Source: Coprococcus ammoniilyticus (GTDB lineage Bacteria; Bacillota; Clostridia; Lachnospirales; Lachnospiraceae). From it: 64,000 nucleotides of DNA. This document shows, piece by piece, positions 25,339-33,391 of the stretch. Each line of letters opens with the position of its first letter. Position 1 is the first letter of the stretch. The DNA lies in NCBI RefSeq assembly GCF_025567345.1, contig NZ_JAOQJS010000004.1, positions 248,001 through 312,000 of the forward strand, in the 5' to 3' direction. Both the position numbers and the translations under genes were made by a program. Under the pieces are notes generated by a model. The model made no database searches, was not told the DNA's origin, and was given only the letters and a program-made list of their open reading frames with translations.

Positions 25339-26424
25339 ATGAAATGTAATTTAGCAGTGATCAAGGGTGACGGTATTGGCCCTGAGATCGTAACAGAAGC
25401 AATGAAGGTTCTGGATAAAGTTGGTGAAGTATATGGTCATACATTTGATTATGAGCAGATCCTGATGGGTGGATGCTCGATCGACGCAACCGGAGTGCCA
25501 CTTACAGATGAGGCAGTAGCAGTGGCAAAATCAAAGGATGCCGTATTGTTAGGCTCCATTGGTGGAAATACTTCTACCTCGCCATGGTATAAGCTTCCTC
25601 CAAATTTAAGACCGGAAGCAGGACTTCTTAAGATCCGTAAGGAGCTTGGATTATTTGCAAACTTAAGACCGGCAAATCTTTATGAGGAGTTAAAGAGTGC
25701 CTGTCCGTTAAAGGAAGAGATCGCAGATCGTGGATTTGACATGATGATCATGCGTGAACTGACAGGTGGCCTGTATTTTGGAGCAAGAAGTACAGAGGAG
25801 ATCGATGGTGTGTTAACTGCACATGATAACCTTGTATATAATGAGAACGAGATCCGTCGTATTGCAATCAAGGGTTTTGATATTGCAATGAAGAGAAGAA
25901 AGAAAGTTACATCTGTAGATAAGGCAAATGTTCTGGATTCTTCCAGATTATGGAGAAAGATCGTAGAAGAAGTGGCAAAGGATTATCCGGAAGTAAGCTA
26001 CGAGCATATGTTAGTTGATAACTGCGCAATGCAGCTTGTAAAGGATCCTGCACAGTTTGATGTTGTATTAACAGAGAATATGTTCGGTGACATCCTTTCC
26101 GATGAGGCATCCATGATCACAGGTTCGATCGGTATGCTTCCGTCTGCATCCTTAAATGAGACGAAGTTTGGTATGTATGAGCCAAGCGGCGGATCAGCAC
26201 CGGATATTGCAGGACAGAACAAGGCCAATCCTATCGCAACGATCCTGTCGGCAGCTATGATGCTTCGCTTCACATTTGACTTGGATAAGGAAGCAGATGC
26301 AGTAGAGCAGGCTGTAAAACAGGTATTGGTAGATGGTTACAGAACATGTGATATCATTTCGGAAGGAATGACACCGGTAAGCTGTTCTGAAATGGGAGAT
26401 TTAATTGCAGAACGCATAAAATAA
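25339..26424 (+). CDS. leuB: 3-isopropylmalate dehydrogenase
   Basis: Oxidative decarboxylation of 3-isopropylmalate with NAD, third step of leucine synthesis. 361 residues; the opening IKGDGIGPEIV, the substrate loop (LLKIRKELGLFANLRP) and the Mg-binding/NAD segments (NMFGDILSDEASMITGS, GSAPDIAGQNKANP) are complete. It is separated from leuD by the structured element and followed after 14 bp by ilvD. Confidence 0.97.
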   Translation: MKCNLAVIKGDGIGPEIVTEAMKVLDKVGEVYGHTFDYEQILMGGCSIDATGVPLTDEAVAVAKSKDAVLLGSIGGNTSTSPWYKLPPNLRPEAGLLKIRKELGLFANLRPANLYEELKSACPLKEEIADRGFDMMIMRELTGGLYFGARSTEEIDGVLTAHDNLVYNENEIRRIAIKGFDIAMKRRKKVTSVDKANVLDSSRLWRKIVEEVAKDYPEVSYEHMLVDNCAMQLVKDPAQFDVVLTENMFGDILSDEASMITGSIGMLPSASLNETKFGMYEPSGGSAPDIAGQNKANPIATILSAAMMLRFTFDLDKEADAVEQAVKQVLVDGYRTCDIISEGMTPVSCSEMGDLIAERIK

Positions 26425-26438
26425 AGGAGAGTATAGAG

Positions 26439-28115
26439 ATGAAGAGTGATAATGTAAAAGTCGGAATGCAGCAGGCACCACATCGTTCCCTGTTTAATGC
26501 ACTCGGTATGACAAAGGAAGAAATGGAACGTCCGCTGGTAGGTATTGTATGTTCTTACAATGAGATCGTTCCGGGACATATGAATCTGGATAAGATCGCA
26601 CAGGCAGTTAAGATGGGAGTTGCTATGGCTGGTGGTACACCTGTCATGTTCCCGGCAATTGCAGTCTGTGATGGTATCGCTATGGGACATATCGGTATGA
26701 AATATTCATTAGTAACCAGAGATCTGATTGCTGATTCTACAGAAGCAATGGCAACTGCACATCAGTTTGATGCACTGGTTATGATCCCGAACTGTGATAA
26801 GAATGTACCTGGTCTGTTAATGGCTGCAGCAAGAGTAAATGTACCTACCGTATTTGTATCCGGTGGCCCAATGCTTGCAGGTCATGTAAAAGGTCATAAG
26901 ACCAGTCTTTCCAGTATGTTTGAGGCTGTTGGTTCTTATTCGGCAGGAACCATGACAGCAGAAGATGTAAATGAATTTGAATGTAAGGCATGTCCTACCT
27001 GCGGTTCCTGTTCCGGTATGTATACAGCGAATTCCATGAACTGCTTAACAGAAGCACTTGGTATGGGACTTCCTGGAAACGGAACGATACCTGCGGTGTA
27101 TTCTGAGCGTCTGAAGCTTGCAAAGCATGCAGGTATGGCTGTTATGGATATGTACAGAAAGAATATCAGACCAAGAGATATCATTACAAAAGAAGCGATC
27201 ATCAATGCATTAACCGTTGATATGGCGCTTGGATGTTCTACCAACTCCATGCTTCATATTCCGGCTATCGCACATGAGATCGGGTTTGACTTTGATATTT
27301 CTTATGCAAATGAGATCAGTGCCAAGACACCAAACTTATGTCATCTGGCTCCTGCAGGTCCTACTTATATGGAAGATCTGAATGAAGCCGGTGGCGTATA
27401 CGCTGTTATGAATGAATTAAAATCCGCAGGTCTGTTAAATGAAGACTGTATGACAGTAACCGGTAAGACGATCGGTGAAGCTGTTGACGGCGTAGCAAAT
27501 AAGAATCCGGAAGTTATCCGTACACTGGATAATCCATATAGTAAGACCGGTGGTCTTGCAGTATTAAAGGGAAATCTTGCACCGGACGGTTCTGTTGTAA
27601 AGCGTTCCGCTGTTGTACCTGAGATGATGGTGCATGAAGGACCTGCAAGAGTATTTGACTGTGAAGAAGATGCGATTGCAGCGATCAAGGGCGGTAAGAT
27701 CGTACCCGGTGATGTCGTTGTTATTCGTTATGAAGGACCGAAAGGAGGCCCTGGTATGCGTGAGATGTTAAATCCAACATCAGCGATCGCAGGTATGGGA
27801 CTTGGATCATCAGTAGCCCTGATCACAGACGGAAGATTCTCAGGAGCCAGCCGTGGTGCATCCATCGGACATGTTTCACCGGAAGCAGCAGTTGGTGGTC
27901 CGATCGCACTCGTAGAAGAGGGAGATATCATCAAGATCGATATTAACAATACTACGATCACGTTAGATGTACCGGATGATGTGCTTGCACAGAGAAAGGC
28001 TGCATGGAAGCCAAGAACACCGAAGGTAACAACCGGTTATCTTGCAAGATATGCCGCTATGGTAACATCAGGAAATCGTGGAGCAATCTTAGAGGTACCA
28101 AAGGCTGATAAGTAG
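26439..28115 (+). CDS. ilvD: Dihydroxy-acid dehydratase
   Basis: Dehydrates dihydroxy-isovalerate and dihydroxy-methylvalerate to the keto acids of valine and isoleucine (and so leucine). 558 residues with the iron-sulfur cysteines in NCDKNVPG and CPTCGSCSGMYTANSMN, and the C-terminal RFSGASRGASIGHVSPEA. AAGGAG lies eight bases from the start. It is 14 bp after leuB and 25 bp before ilvB, clearly co-transcribed. Confidence 0.97.
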   Translation: MKSDNVKVGMQQAPHRSLFNALGMTKEEMERPLVGIVCSYNEIVPGHMNLDKIAQAVKMGVAMAGGTPVMFPAIAVCDGIAMGHIGMKYSLVTRDLIADSTEAMATAHQFDALVMIPNCDKNVPGLLMAAARVNVPTVFVSGGPMLAGHVKGHKTSLSSMFEAVGSYSAGTMTAEDVNEFECKACPTCGSCSGMYTANSMNCLTEALGMGLPGNGTIPAVYSERLKLAKHAGMAVMDMYRKNIRPRDIITKEAIINALTVDMALGCSTNSMLHIPAIAHEIGFDFDISYANEISAKTPNLCHLAPAGPTYMEDLNEAGGVYAVMNELKSAGLLNEDCMTVTGKTIGEAVDGVANKNPEVIRTLDNPYSKTGGLAVLKGNLAPDGSVVKRSAVVPEMMVHEGPARVFDCEEDAIAAIKGGKIVPGDVVVIRYEGPKGGPGMREMLNPTSAIAGMGLGSSVALITDGRFSGASRGASIGHVSPEAAVGGPIALVEEGDIIKIDINNTTITLDVPDDVLAQRKAAWKPRTPKVTTGYLARYAAMVTSGNRGAILEVPKADK

Positions 28116-28140
28116 AGAGTATTAAAGGAGCAAAAGGAAA

Positions 28141-29823
28141 ATGGCAAAGAAGATATCAGGTTCTGAGATAGTAATTGAATGTTTAAAAGAACAGGGTGTT
28201 GATATTGTGTTCGGGTATCCGGGGGGCGCAATCTTAAATGTCTATGATGCTTTATATAAGCATCAGGAAGAGATCACGCATGTACTTACATCACATGAGC
28301 AGGGGGCAGCACATGCCGCTGACGGATATGCAAGAGCAACAGGTAAGGTCGGTGTCTGTATGGCTACATCCGGTCCTGGTGCAACAAACCTTGTAACGGG
28401 AATTGCGACTGCATATATGGATTCCGTTCCGATGGTTGCGATCACCGCAAATGTCGGAGTAAATATGCTTGGTAAGGACAGCTTTCAGGAGATCGACATT
28501 GCAGGTGTTGTAATGCCGATCACAAAGCATAGCTTTATCGTAAAAAATGTAGAAGATCTGGCACCGACGATCCGACGTGCATTTAAGATCGCAAAGAGTG
28601 GAAGACCAGGTCCTGTCCTTGTTGATATTACAAAGGATGTTACGGCTGCAGAGGCAGAGTATACATATGAAGAACCGGCAGTGATCGAGCGTAAGACAGA
28701 TACAATCCGGGAAGAAGATATAAATAAAGTGATCGAGATGATCAAAGTATCCAGAAGACCATATATCATGGCAGGCGGCGGAGTGATCATTTCAGGAGCT
28801 TCCGAAGAATTAAAAGAATTTGCCGAGAAGGTAGATGCACCTGTATGTGATACACTTATGGGAAAGGGCGCATATGATGGTACAAGCGAGCGTTATACCG
28901 GCATGATCGGAATGCACGGAACCAAGGTATCGAATCTTGGAGTATCCAGATCCGACCTTGTGATCGTGGTAGGAGCACGTTTCTCCGACCGTGTCATTGG
29001 AAATGCTTCCAAGTTCGCACCAAATGCAAAGATCATTCATATTGATATCGATGCAGCCGAGATTGATAAGAATATTCCGGCAAATGCAAGCATTGTGGGT
29101 GATGCTAAAGAAGTTCTGACGATATTAAACAGTAAACTTCCAACTCAGTCAAATCGTTCCTGGATGGCAGAAATCAAGGATTTAACAGAGAAAAATCCGG
29201 TCACATACGACATGGATCACTTAAATGGACCGGCAACTATCAAAAAAATCTATGAAATTACCGAAGGAAATGCTATAATCACTACTGATGTAGGTCAGCA
29301 CCAGATGTGGGCGGCACAGAATTACACTTATAAGGAGCCAAGAACTTTCCTTTCATCAGGCGGACTTGGTACTATGGGATACGGTGTCGGTGCAGCTATC
29401 GGCGCAAAATATGGCAGACCGGATAAGACTGTAGTAAATATCGCAGGAGACGGATGCTTCCGTATGAATATGAACGAGATTGCGACAGCAGCCCGTTATA
29501 AAGTACCTATCATTCAGGTGGTATTAAATAATCACGTTCTCGGAATGGTAAGACAATGGCAGAATCTGTTCTATGGACAGCGGTATTCGAATACAGTATT
29601 AGATGATTCTGTTGATTTTGTAGCAGTATCAAAAGCACTTGGGGCAAATGCAAGTAAGATCACATCGATCGAAGAGTTTGAAACAGAGTTTAAGAAGGCA
29701 TTGACAGCAGATGGTCCGACCGTACTGGATGTTATGATCGATTCCGATGATAAGGTATGGCCTATGGTAGCTCCGGGTGCTGCAATCGACACCTGTTTCA
29801 CAGACAAAGATCTTGATAATTAA
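28141..29823 (+). CDS. ilvB: Acetolactate synthase, large (catalytic) subunit
   Basis: Condenses pyruvate with pyruvate or 2-oxobutyrate using thiamine diphosphate, first common step of branched-chain amino-acid synthesis. 560 residues: pyrimidine-binding domain with the catalytic Glu (SHEQGAAHAADGYARATG), central FAD domain, and the ThDP/Mg motif GDGCFRMNMNEIATAARY with VLNNHVLGMVRQWQ. The small regulatory subunit gene ilvN and ilvC are not in this run, which is less usual. serC follows 33 bp downstream. Confidence 0.96.
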   Translation: MAKKISGSEIVIECLKEQGVDIVFGYPGGAILNVYDALYKHQEEITHVLTSHEQGAAHAADGYARATGKVGVCMATSGPGATNLVTGIATAYMDSVPMVAITANVGVNMLGKDSFQEIDIAGVVMPITKHSFIVKNVEDLAPTIRRAFKIAKSGRPGPVLVDITKDVTAAEAEYTYEEPAVIERKTDTIREEDINKVIEMIKVSRRPYIMAGGGVIISGASEELKEFAEKVDAPVCDTLMGKGAYDGTSERYTGMIGMHGTKVSNLGVSRSDLVIVVGARFSDRVIGNASKFAPNAKIIHIDIDAAEIDKNIPANASIVGDAKEVLTILNSKLPTQSNRSWMAEIKDLTEKNPVTYDMDHLNGPATIKKIYEITEGNAIITTDVGQHQMWAAQNYTYKEPRTFLSSGGLGTMGYGVGAAIGAKYGRPDKTVVNIAGDGCFRMNMNEIATAARYKVPIIQVVLNNHVLGMVRQWQNLFYGQRYSNTVLDDSVDFVAVSKALGANASKITSIEEFETEFKKALTADGPTVLDVMIDSDDKVWPMVAPGAAIDTCFTDKDLDN

Positions 29824-29856
29824 AAATAACAATAATAAAAAAGAAGGAGATAAAAA

Positions 29857-30939
29857 ATGGCAAGAGTATTTAACTTTTCAGCAGGTCCATCCATGCTTCC
29901 TGAATCTGTATTAAGAGAAGCAGCAGAAGAAATGCTTGACTACAGAGGAACAGGCATGAGTGTTATGGAGATGAGTCATCGATCGAAAGCATTCGATACG
30001 ATCATCAAAGAGGCAGAACAGGATCTTCGCGATATCATGGAAATCCCTGATAATTACAAAGTATTATTCTTACAGGGCGGTGCTTCCCAGCAGTTCGCTG
30101 CGATACCTATGAACCTTATGAAGAATGGTGTAGCGGATTACATCATCACAGGTCAGTGGGCAAAGAAAGCATACGAAGAAGCTAAAAAATATGGAAAGGT
30201 AAATGCTGTTGCTTCATCAGCAGATAAGACATTCTCCTATATTCCGGATTGTTCTGATCTTCCGATTGATGAGGATGCAGATTATGTATATATCTGTCAC
30301 AACAATACAATCTATGGAACTACATATCACAAGCTTCCAAATACAAAGGGTAAGATTCTGGTAGCAGATATGTCATCCGACATTCTGTCTCAGCCGGTCA
30401 ATGTATCTGACTATGGTGTGATCTACTTTGGCGTACAGAAGAACGTAGGTCCGGCCGGTGTAGTAGTTGCGATCATCCGTGAAGATCTGATCCGTGATGA
30501 CGTTATGCCATTTACACCAACCATGTTAAAGTATAAGACACAGGCAGATGCAGATTCTCTTTACAATACACCACCATGCTACGGTATCTATATTTGTGGC
30601 AAGGTATTCAAATGGGTAAAAGAGATGGGTGGTCTTGCAGCTATGAAGGAGCACAATGAGAAGAAGGCAGCAATCCTTTACAATTTCTTAGACAGCTCCA
30701 AGATGTTTAAGGGAACTGTAGTAAAAGAGGATCGTTCTTTAATGAATGTTCCATTTGTTACAGGTGATGAAGAATTAGATGCCAAGTTCGTAAAGGCTGC
30801 AACAGAGGCTGGTTTTGTAAATCTGAAGGGACACAGAACGGTTGGCGGCATGAGAGCATCGATCTACAATGCAATGCCGATCGAAGGTGTTGAGAAGTTA
30901 GTAGAATTCATGAAGGATTTCGAAGAGAAGAATTCATAA
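29857..30939 (+). CDS. serC: Phosphoserine aminotransferase
   Basis: PLP enzyme that makes O-phospho-L-serine from 3-phosphohydroxypyruvate and glutamate. 360 residues, class V fold: opening FNFSAGPSMLPESVL, FLQGGASQQFA, and the PLP lysine in YFGVQKNVGPAG. It is followed by a hairpin and then serA, giving two steps of serine synthesis side by side. No serB is present in the window. Confidence 0.97.
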   Translation: MARVFNFSAGPSMLPESVLREAAEEMLDYRGTGMSVMEMSHRSKAFDTIIKEAEQDLRDIMEIPDNYKVLFLQGGASQQFAAIPMNLMKNGVADYIITGQWAKKAYEEAKKYGKVNAVASSADKTFSYIPDCSDLPIDEDADYVYICHNNTIYGTTYHKLPNTKGKILVADMSSDILSQPVNVSDYGVIYFGVQKNVGPAGVVVAIIREDLIRDDVMPFTPTMLKYKTQADADSLYNTPPCYGIYICGKVFKWVKEMGGLAAMKEHNEKKAAILYNFLDSSKMFKGTVVKEDRSLMNVPFVTGDEELDAKFVKAATEAGFVNLKGHRTVGGMRASIYNAMPIEGVEKLVEFMKDFEEKNS

Positions 30940-30951
30940 TAAGAGCATTCT

Positions 30952-30977
30952 GCATGCAGTCCTTTGGGATTGCATGC
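30952..30977 (+). repeat. Hairpin between serC and serA
   Basis: GCATGCAGTCC pairs with GGGATTGCATGC around a tiny loop. No T-run follows, so it is not a terminator; it may set mRNA stability or mark a processing site. Confidence 0.6.
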
Positions 30978-31009
30978 GGAGGCGGATATAAAGGAGAGTT
31001 AAATAAAAA

Positions 31010-32173
31010 ATGGCAGTTAAAGTGAATTGTTTAAATCCGATCGCTGCATGTGGCATGGAGCTGTTACCGGATACATATGAAATAACGGATAATTATGCAG
31101 ACGCAGATGCGGTTCTGGTAAGAAGTGCATCCATGCATGATCTGGAACTTTCAGACAAACTCCTGTGTGTTGCAAGAGCAGGTGCAGGTGTAAATAATAT
31201 TCCACTTGATAAATGTGCAGAAAAGGGCGTTGTAGTATTCAATACTCCAGGTGCAAATGCAAATGGTGTTAAGGAACTGGTTGTAGCAGGTCTGCTTCTT
31301 GCTTCCCGTGATCTGATGGGCGGATACAACTGGGTAAAGGACAATGCTTCTGACGAGAACCTTGCAAAAGCAGTTGAGAAGCAGAAAAAGCAGTATGCAG
31401 GTAATGAGATCGCCGGCAAGAAGCTCGGTGTTATCGGTCTTGGTGCGATCGGTGCCAAGGTAGCAAATATCGCAGTCAGACTTGGAATGGAAGTATATGG
31501 TTATGATCCGTTTGTATCCGTTGATGCAGCATGGGGCTTATCCAAATACATCAAACACATTACAAATGTAGAAGATATCTATAAGGAATGTGATTATATC
31601 ACGATCCATGTTCCAGCACTTCCTGCAACAAAGGGAATGTTGAACGCAGATGCATTTGCCATGATGAAGGATGGTGTCAGAATCCTGAACTTTGCAAGAG
31701 ATGTTCTTGTAAATGATGAAGATATCAAGGCAGCACTTGCAAGCGGCAAGGTAGCAAAATATGTAACAGATTTCCCTAATCCGGCAATCGCAGGTACAGA
31801 AAATGTAATTGCATTACCACATCTTGGTGCCTCCACAGAAGAATCTGAAGATAACTGTGCGATCATGGCATGTAAAGAAATCACAGACTTTATGGAGAAT
31901 GGTAATATCAAGAACTCCGTAAATTATCCAAATGTAAATATGGGCGTATGTGGTGATACTGCCAGAGTTACAATCTGCCATAAGAATATTCCTAACATGC
32001 TGACACAGTTTACAGGTGTATTTGCAAAGCAGGGCGGAAATGTATCGGGAATGATCAGTCAGGCAAAGGGTGAATATGCATACTCAATCCTTGACATTGA
32101 TAAGGTTCCTACAGAAGACGATATCAATGCATTGCTTGCAATTGATGGTGTTATCAAGGTTCGCGCGATCTAA
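31010..32173 (+). CDS. serA: D-3-phosphoglycerate dehydrogenase
   Basis: First step of serine synthesis. 387 residues, the short form: substrate-binding domain, NAD Rossmann domain (GVIGLGAIGAKVANIA), catalytic His in LPHLGASTEESEDN, and a C-terminal ACT domain (about 320-387) for serine feedback. The segment that is normally NxARG reads NFARDVLVNDEDI, a variant common in Clostridia. AAGGAG sits twelve bases before the ATG, rather far. It is 27 bp before asd. Confidence 0.95.
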   Translation: MAVKVNCLNPIAACGMELLPDTYEITDNYADADAVLVRSASMHDLELSDKLLCVARAGAGVNNIPLDKCAEKGVVVFNTPGANANGVKELVVAGLLLASRDLMGGYNWVKDNASDENLAKAVEKQKKQYAGNEIAGKKLGVIGLGAIGAKVANIAVRLGMEVYGYDPFVSVDAAWGLSKYIKHITNVEDIYKECDYITIHVPALPATKGMLNADAFAMMKDGVRILNFARDVLVNDEDIKAALASGKVAKYVTDFPNPAIAGTENVIALPHLGASTEESEDNCAIMACKEITDFMENGNIKNSVNYPNVNMGVCGDTARVTICHKNIPNMLTQFTGVFAKQGGNVSGMISQAKGEYAYSILDIDKVPTEDDINALLAIDGVIKVRAI

Positions 32174-32200
32174 GAAAAAAAGATTAGGAGATTAGTAAAA

Positions 32201-33286
32201 ATGAGTGATAAACTGAAAGTTGGTATTCTTGGTGCTACCGGTATGGTAGGACAGAGATTTATAGCATTATTAGAGAATCATCCATGGTTTGAGGTTGTAA
32301 CAGTGGCTGCAAGCCCAAGAAGTGCCGGAAAGACATATGAAGAGGCAGTCGGCGATAGATGGAAGATGGATACTCCGATGCCGGAGGGCGTTAAGAAGCT
32401 CATCGTTCATAATGTAAATGAAGTAGAACAGGTTGCTGCAACTGTAGATTTTGTATTCAGTGCAGTTGATATGTCAAAGGAAGAGATCAAGGCGATTGAA
32501 GAAGCATATGCAAAGACAGAGACTCCTGTAGTATCCAACAACTCAGCACATCGCTGGACACCGGATGTTCCTATGGTAGTACCTGAGATCAATCCGGAGC
32601 ATATGAAGGTCATTGATTTCCAGAAGAAGAGACTAGGAACAACCAGAGGCTTTGTAGCAGTAAAACCAAACTGCTCCATCCAGTCTTATGCACCGGTTCT
32701 TACAGCATGGAAAGAGTTTGAGCCATATGAGGTGGTTGCTACCACATATCAGGCAATCTCAGGTGCAGGTAAGACCTTTAAGGACTGGCCGGAAATGGTT
32801 GGAAATATCATTCCATATATCGGTGGAGAAGAAGAAAAGTCAGAGAAGGAACCACTTCGTATCTGGGGTAAGATCGAGGATGGAGTGATCGTTCCTGCAA
32901 CAACACCGGTTATCACATGTCAGTGTATCCGTGTTCCTGTATTAAACGGACATACAGCAGCTGTATTTGTTAAGTTCAAGAAGAATCCTACAAAGGAACA
33001 GTTGATCGAAAAGTTGGTATCATATAAGGGCGTTCCTCAGGAGCTTGAGCTTCCAAGTGCACCAAAGCAGTTCATCCAGTATCTGGAAGAAGACAATCGT
33101 CCACAGGTATCAATGGATGTTGACTTTGAACATGGTATGGGAATCAGCGTTGGTCGTCTTCGTGAAGACACTGTATATGACTGGAAGTTTGTTGGTTTAT
33201 CCCATAATACAGTCAGAGGTGCAGCAGGTGGTGCTGTCCTTTGCGCAGAGTTATTAAAAGCACAGGGATATATCACAAAGAAATAA
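32201..33286 (+). CDS. asd: Aspartate-semialdehyde dehydrogenase
   Basis: Reduces aspartyl phosphate to aspartate semialdehyde for lysine, threonine and methionine synthesis. 361 residues of the archaeal/fungal-like branch: GILGATGMVGQRF near the N-terminus, catalytic Cys in KPNCSIQSYAP, and ISGAGKTFKDWP. It is the last gene before the terminator at 33309-33353, so it closes the amino-acid biosynthesis run. Confidence 0.95.
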   Translation: MSDKLKVGILGATGMVGQRFIALLENHPWFEVVTVAASPRSAGKTYEEAVGDRWKMDTPMPEGVKKLIVHNVNEVEQVAATVDFVFSAVDMSKEEIKAIEEAYAKTETPVVSNNSAHRWTPDVPMVVPEINPEHMKVIDFQKKRLGTTRGFVAVKPNCSIQSYAPVLTAWKEFEPYEVVATTYQAISGAGKTFKDWPEMVGNIIPYIGGEEEKSEKEPLRIWGKIEDGVIVPATTPVITCQCIRVPVLNGHTAAVFVKFKKNPTKEQLIEKLVSYKGVPQELELPSAPKQFIQYLEEDNRPQVSMDVDFEHGMGISVGRLREDTVYDWKFVGLSHNTVRGAAGGAVLCAELLKAQGYITKK

Positions 33287-33308
33287 ATGTTCATAAAGCA
33301 ATAAGTTG

Positions 33309-33353
33309 AAAAAAGGAGGTTCTTTTAGAATATACAAAAAGAGCCTCTTTTCT
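33309..33353 (+). terminator. Intrinsic terminator closing the leu-ilv-ser-asd run
   Basis: An AAAAGGAGGTTCTTTT-like arm pairs with AAAAAGAGCCTCTTTT and runs into CTTTC-rich sequence. It marks the boundary with the surface-polymer cluster. Confidence 0.7.
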
Positions 33354-33391
33354 TTCATAACATAATGCAAGATTTGTATGAGGAGGATAAA

